7,010 bases of DNA from Oscillospiraceae bacterium (GTDB lineage: Bacteria > Bacillota > Clostridia > Oscillospirales > Ruminococcaceae). Under the pieces are notes generated by a model. That model did no database searches and had not been told where the DNA came from. It was given only the letters and a program-made list of their open reading frames with translations. The translations under genes were made by a program, and so were the position numbers. Within the stretch, counting starts at the first letter, position 1, and each line of letters starts with the position of its first letter. This document shows, piece by piece, positions 1-5,590 of the stretch. The stretch is from the NCBI GenBank assembly GCA_031285945.1, contig JAITVF010000075.1:1-7010 (forward strand), in the 5' to 3' direction.

Positions 1-480
1 GGAGGCGTGGGCGGCGCAGAGAACCTCGACGTCGGCCGCGACCGAGGCCTCGGCGGCGTTGGCGGCGGGAACGATCACCCGCTTGAGGCCGAGCCTGCCC
101 GCCTCCAGAACCATGGGAAGAACCCCGGTAACGCCGCGAATCTCGCCCGAAAGGCTTATCTCCCCTATAAGGGCCGTACCCTCAAGGTCGATGCGCTCGT
201 AGCCGCAGGCGCAGAGCAAAGCCATAAGAATGGGCAGGTCGTAAACCGAGCCCAGCTTTTTTGTATCGGCGGGGGCAAGGTTGGCGACTACCCTGGTTAT
301 AACGGGGGGGTACCCCAGGTTCTGCAGGGCCGAGCGCACCCGCTCGCGCGCTTCCTTTACGGCCGCGTCGGGCAGGCCCACAATGTCGAAGGCCGGCACC
401 GCGCGCCGGGAATCCACCTCTACCGAGACTATATAGGGCTCTATCCCGCTTAGTCCGAACCCCGCCGCCCGAGCGTACAT
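1..480 (-). CDS. comM: ComM/YifB-family Mg-chelatase-like AAA+ ATPase, N-terminal part (cut by window edge)
   Basis: Reading leftward from the ATG at 480-478, 160 codons stay open to the window edge, so the C-terminal two thirds are missing. The start MYARAAGFGLSGIEPYIVSV, then AFDIVGLPDAAVKEARERVR (about residues 36-55), VVANLAPADTKKLGSVYDLP (about 73-92) and a LIGEISLSGEIRGVTGVLP stretch are the conserved N-terminal ChlI-like domain of the ComM/YifB family, usually about 500 residues. The Walker A/B ATPase part would lie outside the window. Known for the family: ComM is a hexameric helicase that promotes branch migration during natural transformation in Gram-negatives; its role in Clostridia is less clear. 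A G-rich run (GGGGGGCG) about 6 nt upstream can serve as ribosome site, and a good promoter lies at 527-555. Divergent from the helicase gene. Family call is firm; function in this organism is inference. Confidence 0.9.
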   Translation of the reverse strand, partial: MYARAAGFGLSGIEPYIVSVEVDSRRAVPAFDIVGLPDAAVKEARERVRSALQNLGYPPVITRVVANLAPADTKKLGSVYDLPILMALLCACGYERIDLEGTALIGEISLSGEIRGVTGVLPMVLEAGRLGLKRVIVPAANAAEASVAADVEVLCAAHAS

Positions 481-526
481 GCAAGCGCCCCCCGTTGCCG
501 TATAAAAATAATGTCTGCTATTTTCT

Positions 527-555
527 ATTATACAGTCGAATCAGTCAGGTTACAA
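527..555 (-). promoter_or_regulatory. Promoter of the comM-like gene
   Basis: On the minus strand a TTGTAA -35 (555-550), 17-nt spacer and perfect TATAAT -10 (532-527) lie about 47 nt upstream of the ATG. It matches the vegetative sigma-70/sigma-A type. The 7-nt inverted repeat TAATGTC (509-515) / GACATTA (564-570) flanks it and might bind a regulator, but could be chance. Confidence 0.65.
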
Positions 556-598
556 CCATAATCGACATTACGTGGCTATGGCGCTCTGGGATAAATAA

Positions 599-607
599 TG
601 CTATACT
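599..607 (+). promoter_or_regulatory. Extended -10 promoter for the helicase-deaminase unit
   Basis: TGCTATACT matches the extended -10 pattern TGnTATAAT with one mismatch in the hexamer. No good -35 hexamer is seen 16-18 nt upstream, as is usual for extended -10 promoters. A start near 614 would give a leader of about 80 nt before the helicase ATG at 696. Confidence 0.5.
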
Positions 608-646
608 GTAAAGCAGCTGAAAACAAGAGCCGGAGTATATAAAACT

Positions 647-688
647 GTGCCGTTTATCAAAAGCGGTATTGGGGATTGGAGAATTTAA
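647..688 (+). other. Possible 13-codon leader peptide before the helicase
   Basis: A GTG at 647 opens a 13-codon frame (VPFIKSGIGDWRI) that stops at TAA 686-688, 7 nt before the preferred helicase ATG at 696. It has a GGAG (632-635) about 11 nt upstream, and contains the GGAG (678-681) that could serve the helicase. It is not in the helicase frame. This geometry would allow translational coupling, but such a short frame can arise by chance. Confidence 0.2.
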
Positions 689-695
689 AGATCAG

Positions 696-1835
696 ATGCG
701 ATACATTGAAATGGAGCTCCCGGAGGAAATACGGCGGGCGGTAGAGGAGCTTGGCTTCGACGAAATGACCGAGGTGCAGGAAAAGGCGATTTCCCCCATG
801 CTTGAGGGAAGGGACGTGGTGGCAAAGGCTCCCACCGGCACCGGCAAGACCTGCGCCTTTGGCATTCCCCTTTTGCTGGGGATCGATATGGGGGAAAACG
901 CGGTTCAGAGCCTTGTGCTCGCGCCGACCAGGGAGCTTGCCCAGCAAATAGCGGGAGACCTGTGCGATCTTGCTAAGTTTATGCCGCAGGTGAGAATAGC
1001 CTGCGTTTACGGCGGGCAGCCGATTCAAAGGCAGGTTTCGCAGCTTAAAAAGAGCCCGCAGATACTCATAGCAACACCCGGCAGGCTGATGGATCACGTG
1101 GCGAGGCGCAACGTGAGCCTTGCGCGGGTTACGAGGGTAATACTCGACGAGGCCGACGAAATGCTGGATATGGGCTTTTACAAGGACGTGGTAAAGATAC
1201 TTGACTCCTTAAAAAGCCGAAAGCAGATGGGGATGTTCAGCGCCACCATGAGCCGGCCCGTAATGGATATAAGCTGGCTTTACCAGCGGGATCCCGTCGA
1301 GGTAGTGGTAGAGCCGGTCGCCGAATCTATGCCTAAGATCACCCAGTATTCCATACTTACCGACACAAGGGGCAAAATCGCCGATACGGCCGACATCATA
1401 GGCCAAGGGGATTACGGCCGGGTTATGGTCTTTTGCAATACCAAATACACCACGGCCATGCTGGCGGGCCGCCTGATGGGGCTGGGGCTCGACGTCGGCT
1501 GCCTCAACGGCGACATGATCCAGTCGGAGCGCAACCGCGTAATGTCGAGCTTTAAGGAGGGTAACCTCCGCATCCTGGTCAGCACCGACGTGGCTGCCAG
1601 GGGGATAGACATAAGCGACGTGGACGCGGTCATAAGCTTTGACGTTCCTCCCTCCAACGACTATTACATCCACCGTATAGGCCGCACCGGGAGGGCCAAA
1701 AGAGAAGGCGTCTCCTACATCCTTTACCTGGAGGACGAAGCGAGAAGGCTGCGCGATATAATACGCTTTACCCGCAGCAGGGTGATTCCCGCCCGCTTTG
1801 ACGGGGAGCGAAGGCTTATAGCTGAGGAAAGCTAA
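696..1835 (+). CDS. DEAD-box ATP-dependent RNA helicase (short, core only)
   Basis: All superfamily-2 DEAD-box motifs are present in order (numbering from ATG 696, 379 residues): Q motif around GFDEMTEVQ (20-28), motif I APTGTGKT (45-52), Ia PTRELAQQ (77-84), TPGR (127-130), II DEAD (151-154), III SAT (182-184), IV VFCNTK (245-250), V ARGID (301-305) and VI HRIGRTGRA (326-334). It should unwind or remodel RNA duplexes in the cytoplasm using ATP. Only about 45 residues follow motif VI, so the C-terminal RNA-binding extension of CshA, CsdA or DbpA types is absent; target RNA cannot be deduced. The start is uncertain: an in-frame TTG at 669 adds 9 residues but lacks a convincing ribosome site, while ATG 696 has GGAG 14 nt upstream and ATG 711 has none. 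First gene of a probable two-gene unit, 51 nt before the deaminase. Confidence 0.95.
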   Translation: MRYIEMELPEEIRRAVEELGFDEMTEVQEKAISPMLEGRDVVAKAPTGTGKTCAFGIPLLLGIDMGENAVQSLVLAPTRELAQQIAGDLCDLAKFMPQVRIACVYGGQPIQRQVSQLKKSPQILIATPGRLMDHVARRNVSLARVTRVILDEADEMLDMGFYKDVVKILDSLKSRKQMGMFSATMSRPVMDISWLYQRDPVEVVVEPVAESMPKITQYSILTDTRGKIADTADIIGQGDYGRVMVFCNTKYTTAMLAGRLMGLGLDVGCLNGDMIQSERNRVMSSFKEGNLRILVSTDVAARGIDISDVDAVISFDVPPSNDYYIHRIGRTGRAKREGVSYILYLEDEARRLRDIIRFTRSRVIPARFDGERRLIAEES

Positions 1836-1886
1836 GAGTAGCTCCGCCAAAAAAAGCGGGCAACTATCGCGAAGGGGCTGTTGGCT

Positions 1887-2936
1887 TTGGAAAAATGGAT
1901 GAAGGATATCTGCCGCCGTATGCCAAAGGCGGAGCTGCACCTGCATCTGGACGGAGCCCTGAGCCCCGGCATAGCGGCCGGTCTTTTGCGTAAGATGGGC
2001 GGGGAATGCGCCCCCCTTTCCTACCGGGAGCTTTATGAAAGGCTGGTAATAAGTGAGAATCTTGCCTCGCAGGCGGAGCTTCTTGCTTATTTTGACCTGC
2101 CGGGGAGGCTTCTGCATACCGAGGAGGGGCTCAGGGAGGTAACCCGCAGCCTCTTGCTGGAAAAGGCCGCCGACCATGTTCGCTACTGCGAGCTCCGCTG
2201 GGCGCCCGCCCTGCACTGCGCAAAGGGGCTTTCGCCCGCGCGGGTTGTGGAGACGGTGGCCGACGAGTGCCGCCTGGTGACGGGGGCGACGGGACAGACG
2301 GTGAGGCTCATCGCGGTGGGAATGCGAACCCTTCCCCTGGCCCAAAACCTCGCCATGCTCGAGGAGATCGCCCCCCTGGCGGGGAGGCTGATAGCGGCGG
2401 CCGATTACGCGGGCCCCGAGGCAAAAAGCCCCGACGCCCAAGACCAGCTCGCGTTTTTTAAGAGGGCAAGGGAGCTGGGGCTTTATGTAACGCTGCACTG
2501 CGGCGAGCTTCCGAACAGCGCGCCCAGGCTGAGGGCCGCGGTCGAGGCGATAGGGCCCGAGCGGATCGCGCACGGCGCGGGAGCCGCCCAAGACCCCGCG
2601 CTCTGCGAGATGCTGCGAGACCGGGATATTATGCTGGATCTTTGCCCCACCAGCAACATCCAGGCGGGGCTTTATCCCGATCATAAGGCCTATCCCCTAA
2701 AGCGGCTTGCGGAGCTTAGAGTTCCCGTGAGTATAAGCACCGACGACAGCGTGCTGAGCGATCTTGCGCTGAGCGACGAATACATCCGCCTCCTAGAAGC
2801 AGGGCTGATTGATCTTAAAGCCCTGTGGCGCCTCAACCTGGACGCTCTTAGCCACGCGTTCCTGGAGGAGGCCGAAAAGCAAAGGCTCCTCGCGGAGTTC
2901 GAGGACTGGGCCGCGGGAATAAAAGAACTGCGATAA
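1887..2936 (+). CDS. add: Adenosine deaminase family protein
   Basis: A zinc-dependent purine deaminase of the amidohydrolase superfamily, 349 residues from TTG 1887, near the usual 330-350. The HxH zinc ligands are in ELHLHLDGAL (H18, H20). TLHCGE (202-207) carries the third zinc histidine H204 and catalytic E207. IAHG (227-230) holds H229, CPTSNIQ (253-259) the substrate-side loop, and STDDS (284-288) the zinc/catalytic aspartates. By family it hydrolyses adenosine or deoxyadenosine to inosine plus ammonia in the cytosol (purine salvage). The motifs deviate slightly from classical Add (HCGE for HAGE, AHG for GHG), so adenine or another 6-aminopurine substrate is possible. AGGGG (1873-1877) is 9 nt before TTG 1887, which favours it over TTG 1881 (3 nt) and ATG 1899 (21 nt). 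Follows the helicase without a convincing terminator or promoter, so probably co-transcribed; the two products have no obvious functional link. Confidence 0.88.
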   Translation: MEKWMKDICRRMPKAELHLHLDGALSPGIAAGLLRKMGGECAPLSYRELYERLVISENLASQAELLAYFDLPGRLLHTEEGLREVTRSLLLEKAADHVRYCELRWAPALHCAKGLSPARVVETVADECRLVTGATGQTVRLIAVGMRTLPLAQNLAMLEEIAPLAGRLIAAADYAGPEAKSPDAQDQLAFFKRARELGLYVTLHCGELPNSAPRLRAAVEAIGPERIAHGAGAAQDPALCEMLRDRDIMLDLCPTSNIQAGLYPDHKAYPLKRLAELRVPVSISTDDSVLSDLALSDEYIRLLEAGLIDLKALWRLNLDALSHAFLEEAEKQRLLAEFEDWAAGIKELR

Positions 2937-2944
2937 CCGCGAAA

Positions 2945-2989
2945 AAGCCCCGATCTCATACGGCAAGCAGCCTTATGAGATCGGGGCTT
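2945..2989. terminator. Bidirectional intrinsic terminator between convergent genes
   Basis: A perfect 16-bp stem, AAGCCCCGATCTCATA (2945-2960) with its complement at 2974-2989, and a 13-nt loop. Read leftward it is followed by a T run (complement of A 2942-2946), making a classic terminator for the DUF1015 gene that ends at 3016. Read rightward it lies 9 nt after the deaminase stop and is followed by GGCTTTT, a weaker tail. Confidence 0.9.
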
Positions 2990-3015
2990 GGCTTTTGGGG
3001 GCGGTAATACTGCCG

Positions 3016-4263
3016 TCAGCTGAGCTTATGAATAAAGAGGCCGCTGCGCAGCTTGGGCTCGAACCAGGTGGACTTGGGGGGCATAATCATGCCGGCGTCG
3101 GCGATATCCATAAGATCCTCAAGAGTGGTGGGGAACATGGAGAAGGCCACTCTCCAGCCGTCGGCGACGCGGCGCTCAAGCTCGGCCAGGCCGCGGATTC
3201 CCCCCACAAAATCTACCCGCTTGTCGGTTCTGGGGTCGGCTATTCCCAGAATAGGCTCGAGAACCTTAGTCTGAAGTATGGAGACGTCCAGCCTGCCGAC
3301 AGGGTCGCCCGCGTCGTAGCTCTCGGGCTTTGCGGTGAGCTTATACCATTTGCCGTCCAGATACATGCCGAAGCTATGCTTTTCCCCGGGGCGCATCTGG
3401 CCCTCTCCCAGATATGGCTCGATTGTGAATATTGCCGAAAGCTTATCCATGAACCCGGCGGAATCGTTGCCGTTCAGATCCTTTACAAGGCGGTTATAGT
3501 CCATAATCTTAAGCTGGTCGGAGGGGAAGACCACCGCCAGGAAGAAGTTGAACTCCTCTTCGCCGGTATAATCGGGGGCGGCGGCGCGGCGGCGCTCCCC
3601 CACCCGGACGGCGGAGGCGCAGCGGTGGTGGCCGTCGGCTATGTAAAGGCCGGGGACCTTGTCGAAAAGCTTCTCTATGGATGAAATAGCGGCGGGATCG
3701 TCGATAACCCAGACCTTATGGCCGATACCGTCCTCCGACACAAAGTCGTATACCGCTTTGTGAGAGGCTGCCCAGTCGCGCATAAGGCCGGAGAAATCCC
3801 CGTTGGGGGGGCAGGTCAGGAATATGGGGCCGGTGTTGGCGTCCAAGGTGTCGACGTGGCGGATGCGGTCCGCCTCCTTGTCGGCGCGGGTAAACTCGTG
3901 CTTCTTGATTGCGCCGTTAAGATAATCGTCTATTGAGGCGCATATTACAAGCCCCTCCTGATCGCGGCCGTCCATGGTAAGGCGGTAGATGTAAAAGCAG
4001 GGGGCCTTATCCTCGACAAGTACGCTGTCCGCTACGAGCCTGTCGAGATTTTCCTTTGCCTTGGCGTAAACCTTTGCGTCGTAAAGATCAACGGAGGGGT
4101 CAAGATCTATTTCCGCCTTGTCCACATGTAAAAAGGAACAGGGGTTGCCTTTGACCATTTCGCGCGCCTCGTCGCTGCCCATAACGTCGTAGGGAAGCGC
4201 CGCCACCCGCTCGGCATAATCCCGGGCTGGGCGCACGGCCCGAAAGGGTTTTACTGTTGCCAT
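3016..4263 (-). CDS. DUF1015 family protein with ADGHHR motif
   Basis: A 415-residue protein of a conserved, biochemically uncharacterised family. Diagnostic stretches (from ATG 4263) are KPFRAVRP near the N-terminus, NPCSFLHVDKAEIDL (40-54), FYIYRL (90-95), a KKHEFTRADKEADR block (120-133), YIADGHHRCASA (207-218) and MPPKSTWFEPKL near the C-terminus (394-405). Length and motif order look complete; no signal peptide or membrane segment is seen, so cytosolic. GGAGG sits 8 nt before ATG 4263; an upstream in-frame ATG at 4278 overlaps that ribosome site and is unlikely. In other bacteria DUF1015 genes often lie near serA/serC, which I recall but which is not the case here. The ADGHHR motif resembles the phosphate-binding motif of ParB/sulfiredoxin-fold proteins, some of which are free-serine kinases, so a nucleotide-dependent kinase role is conceivable but unproven. 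It is transcribed alone from its own promoter. Confidence 0.9.
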   Translation of the reverse strand: MATVKPFRAVRPARDYAERVAALPYDVMGSDEAREMVKGNPCSFLHVDKAEIDLDPSVDLYDAKVYAKAKENLDRLVADSVLVEDKAPCFYIYRLTMDGRDQEGLVICASIDDYLNGAIKKHEFTRADKEADRIRHVDTLDANTGPIFLTCPPNGDFSGLMRDWAASHKAVYDFVSEDGIGHKVWVIDDPAAISSIEKLFDKVPGLYIADGHHRCASAVRVGERRRAAAPDYTGEEEFNFFLAVVFPSDQLKIMDYNRLVKDLNGNDSAGFMDKLSAIFTIEPYLGEGQMRPGEKHSFGMYLDGKWYKLTAKPESYDAGDPVGRLDVSILQTKVLEPILGIADPRTDKRVDFVGGIRGLAELERRVADGWRVAFSMFPTTLEDLMDIADAGMIMPPKSTWFEPKLRSGLFIHKLS

Positions 4264-4301
4264 AAATATAACCTCCATTCAGCTATATAATTGATACGAC
4301 C

Positions 4302-4330
4302 ATTATAACCGCTAAGTCGTCCCGCGGCAA
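4302..4330 (-). promoter_or_regulatory. Promoter of the DUF1015 gene
   Basis: On the minus strand TTGCCG (4330-4325), a 17-nt spacer and a perfect TATAAT (4307-4302) lie 38 nt upstream of ATG 4263. This fits a sigma-A-type promoter with a short leader ending in the GGAGG ribosome site (4277-4273). Confidence 0.6.
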
Positions 4331-4424
4331 CCGACAAATTTAAAATTAAGGCAAATATTTAGGCGTTAATTCATGTAAAGCTATTAAGCCTTACAGCGCA
4401 AAGCGCTTAAATTTTACCTGTTAC
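4311..4424. other. AT-rich divergent spacer between DUF1015 and tRNA-Trp promoters
   Basis: No gene is seen here. The stretch holds the DUF1015 -35 at its left end and two small palindromes: TAAG-C-CTTA (4385-4393) and AGCGC-AAA-GCGCT (4395-4407). The latter sits 18 nt upstream of the tRNA promoter -35. Either could be a regulator site or chance. Confidence 0.4.
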
Positions 4425-4453
4425 TTGACAACGCGAAACCGGCTTGTTATACT
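4425..4453 (+). promoter_or_regulatory. Near-consensus promoter of tRNA-Trp
   Basis: Perfect -35 TTGACA (4425-4430), exactly 17-nt spacer, -10 TATACT (4448-4453) with an extended TG (4445-4446). The strongest promoter in the window, as expected for a stable RNA. Transcription near 4460 would leave a 5' leader of about 34 nt for RNase P to remove. Confidence 0.88.
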
Positions 4454-4493
4454 ATGACACAGGCCAAAACGCAAGGGGCCCGATATAGCGCAC

Positions 4494-4569
4494 AGGGGTA
4501 TAGCTCAGCTGGTAGAGCAGCGGTCTCCAAAACCGCGTGCCGCGGGTTCAAGTCCTGCTACCCCTGCCA
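4494..4569 (+). tRNA. tRNA-Trp (anticodon CCA)
   Basis: A complete 76-nt cloverleaf can be folded by eye: acceptor AGGGGTA (4494-4500) with TACCCCT (4559-4565), D arm GCTC/GAGC, anticodon stem GCGGT/ACCGC around loop CTCCAAA with anticodon CCA at 4527-4529, a 5-nt variable loop, and T arm GCGGG-TTCAAGT-CCTGC with one G-T pair. Discriminator G73 (4566) is the usual bacterial tryptophan identity base and the 3' CCA (4567-4569) is encoded. It reads UGG codons. Single tRNA, not in a cluster, followed by its own terminator. Confidence 0.97.
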
Positions 4570-4595
4570 AATGGCCGTTAGAAAAATAGAAATCA

Positions 4596-4633
4596 GGAAT
4601 TAGTAGAATTACAGTTCTACCGGTTCCTTTTTT
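4596..4633 (+). terminator. Intrinsic terminator after tRNA-Trp
   Basis: Left arm GGAATTAGTAGAA (4596-4608), loop TTACAG, right arm TTCTACCGGTTCC (4615-4627): a 13-nt stem with two G-T pairs and one A-C mismatch, directly followed by six Ts (4628-4633). It ends the tRNA transcript 41 nt before the Smr gene; the imperfect stem may let some polymerase through. Confidence 0.8.
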
Positions 4634-4674
4634 CGTTTGCGGGAGCATTATAGCTGCGGCGGCGGAGGAAGAGG

Positions 4675-5016
4675 ATGGACGTTTATCTGGTTAATCTCGA
4701 AGAAAAAATGCCGAGCGTCGCGCAGGCAAGAATCATGCTGGATCAGGCCCTGCGGGCGGGGCGGCAGAAGGGCTGCAAGGCGGTAAAGCTGATTCACGGG
4801 TACGGCTCGTCCGGAAAGGGAGGGGCGATCAGGCGCGACGCTCACGCCGCGCTGGCGGCTCAAAAAAAGGCGGGTAAAATAAAGGCATATGTACCGGGTG
4901 AGGAGTTTTCGCCATTTTACTCCAATGCCCGCGCCGCAGTGGAGGGCTGCCCCGCCCTCTCGCGCGACCGCGATTACACGGCGGCCAATCAGGGGATAAC
5001 CATAGTGCTGTTATAA
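4675..5016 (+). CDS. Stand-alone Smr (MutS2 C-terminal-like) domain protein
   Basis: A 113-residue protein that is essentially one Smr domain. Its N-terminal VYLVNLEEKMPSVAQARIML takes the place of the LDLHG strand-helix. The conserved core KLIHGYGSSGKGGAIR (residues 38-53) carries the HGxG-type signature, followed by GEEFSPFY (75-82) and a C-terminal NQGITIVLL strand. Known: Smr domains of MutS2 and stand-alone forms bind or nick nucleic acids, and recent work ties MutS2-type proteins to collided ribosomes. What this short form does is unknown. The canonical LDLHG motif is degenerate (YLVNL), so endonuclease activity is doubtful. GGAGG (4664-4668) with 6-nt spacing supports ATG 4675. I see no good promoter after the tRNA terminator, so expression may depend on read-through from the tRNA promoter. 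Its stop codon lies inside a stem-loop. Confidence 0.8.
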   Translation: MDVYLVNLEEKMPSVAQARIMLDQALRAGRQKGCKAVKLIHGYGSSGKGGAIRRDAHAALAAQKKAGKIKAYVPGEEFSPFYSNARAAVEGCPALSRDRDYTAANQGITIVLL

Positions 5017-5043
5017 CATAGACGCGAAGCGGCTGTGTTATAA
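5011..5043 (+). terminator. Stem-loop overlapping the Smr stop codon (terminator-like)
   Basis: TTATAACATAG (5011-5021) pairs with CTGTGTTATAA (5033-5043), 11 bp with one G-T pair; inside, after an A-G mismatch, CGC-GAA-GCG adds 3 bp. The TAA stop (5014-5016) is in the left arm. The core GCGAAGC is a known unusually stable mini-hairpin sequence. No T run follows, so it may instead protect the 3' end. Confidence 0.5.
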
Positions 5044-5044
5044 T

Positions 5045-5067
5045 TGGCCATCGCCGAAGGCGGGCCA
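5045..5067. repeat. Second GAA-loop hairpin
   Basis: TGGCC (5045-5049), an AT bulge, CGCC, loop GAA (5056-5058), GGCG and GGCCA (5063-5067) form a bulged 9-bp hairpin directly after the previous stem-loop. Role unknown; it could add to termination of the Smr transcript. The following 5068-5120 is AT-rich and holds a second copy of TTATAACATA (5100-5109), also present at 5011-5020. Confidence 0.4.
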
Positions 5068-5120
5068 TCTAAATATTTATAATAAGCGCATTTTGATTAT
5101 TATAACATAAGATTAACTTG

Positions 5121-5158
5121 AAAAAACCGCAGGGCCCCCCGTCGGACGGGAGGCCCTG
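5121..5158 (-). terminator. Intrinsic terminator of the NPDTG surface protein gene
   Basis: CAGGGCC (5130-5136) pairs with GGCCCTG (5152-5158) and CCCGT (5138-5142) with ACGGG (5146-5150) across a C-A mismatch and a CGG loop. Read leftward, the stem is followed by CGG and six Ts (complement of 5121-5126). It starts 24 nt after the stop codon. Rightward it could also back up Smr termination. Confidence 0.85.
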
Positions 5159-5182
5159 TTGTTAGCTGTTGAGGTAAATGGA

Positions 5183-5590
5183 TCAGTTGCCCGAACGCTT
5201 GCCGGCACGGGTGGTTATGACTACCCCCGCGACCGCGAGAACAAGCAGTACGCCGCTGACCCGCAGCAGTGTGTTATCGACGCCGGTGTCGGGGTTATCG
5301 TCGTCGGACTCGGAGGTGACGTCCGCCGGAGCCGATGATGGCGCGGGCGCGGAGGTCGTAGATGCCGAAGAAGCCGTAGATGCCGAAGAAGCCGTAGACG
5401 CCGAAGAGGCCGTAGAAGCCGTAGACGCCGAAGAGGCCGTAGATGACGTGGTATCGGCAATGATTTGGGCGGTAGAGGAAGCAGCCGCCGGTTCAGAGCT
5501 GCTCTGTGTGGCGGCGAATACCGTCGTCTGCATACCCAACACCAGCACTATGGCAAGAACGCCGGTCAGGAATTTAGATACTTTGAACAT
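5183..5590 (-). CDS. Small Ser/Ala/Thr-repeat cell-surface protein with NPDTG sorting signal
   Basis: Not a named family. The 135 residues divide clearly. Residues 1-27 are a signal peptide (MFKVSKFL, hydrophobic GVLAIVLVLGM, probable cut after VFA). Residues 28-90 are a low-complexity stretch rich in Ser, Ala and Thr with ASTASS-type repeats (about 50-78) and a Pro-rich end. Then comes an acidic SESDDD linker, NPDTG (99-103), a membrane span (about 108-126) and the basic tail RAGKRSGN. This is the layout of sortase-anchored Gram-positive wall proteins, with NPxTG in place of LPxTG. There is no globular domain, so the mature form would be a flexible, possibly O-glycosylated stalk of about 75 residues; its job is unknown. 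AAGGAAGG about 10 nt upstream supports the ATG. An acidic reading on the opposite strand (5178-5615) is a shadow of the repeat. It has its own terminator and follows the synthase gene on the same strand. Confidence 0.82.
   Translation of the reverse strand: MFKVSKFLTGVLAIVLVLGMQTTVFAATQSSSEPAAASSTAQIIADTTSSTASSASTASTASSASTASSASTASSASTTSAPAPSSAPADVTSESDDDNPDTGVDNTLLRVSGVLLVLAVAGVVITTRAGKRSGN
5358..5447 (-). repeat. 18-bp tandem repeat inside the surface protein gene
   Basis: Written on the plus strand, the unit is GTAGAYGCCGAAGARGCC. Full copies are at 5358-5375, 5376-5393, 5394-5411 and 5421-5438, with a 9-bp half unit at 5412-5420 and a degenerate one at 5439-5447. Each unit encodes six residues of the Ser/Ala/Thr stretch. 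Copies differ only at third-type positions (T/C, A/G). All steps are multiples of 9 bp, so copy changes keep the frame. Confidence 0.9.

Noticed and set aside
7..453. 148-codon plus-strand frame
   Set aside because: Opposite the comM-like gene, which has clear family sequence through this interval.
1836..1886. CCGC/GCGG pair around an A run as a terminator between helicase and deaminase
   Set aside because: The stem is only about 4 bp, the A-rich part is in the loop and no T tract follows.
1209..2684. Long 491-codon minus-strand reading frame
   Set aside because: It lies antisense to two genes with complete catalytic motif sets (DEAD-box helicase and deaminase), spans their intergenic gap, and shows no recognisable domain. 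GC-rich codon bias easily keeps such frames open.
2995..3684. 229-codon plus-strand frame
   Set aside because: Antisense to the DUF1015 gene, whose family motifs, ribosome site, promoter and terminator are all on the minus strand.
5039..5109. TATAAT-like hexamers in the AT-rich gap
   Set aside because: No suitable -35 partner was found and no gene starts downstream on the plus strand; they come from the arms of hairpins and general AT richness.
5358..5447. Repeat array as a possible CRISPR
   Set aside because: The units are contiguous with no unique spacers and lie inside a coding frame.
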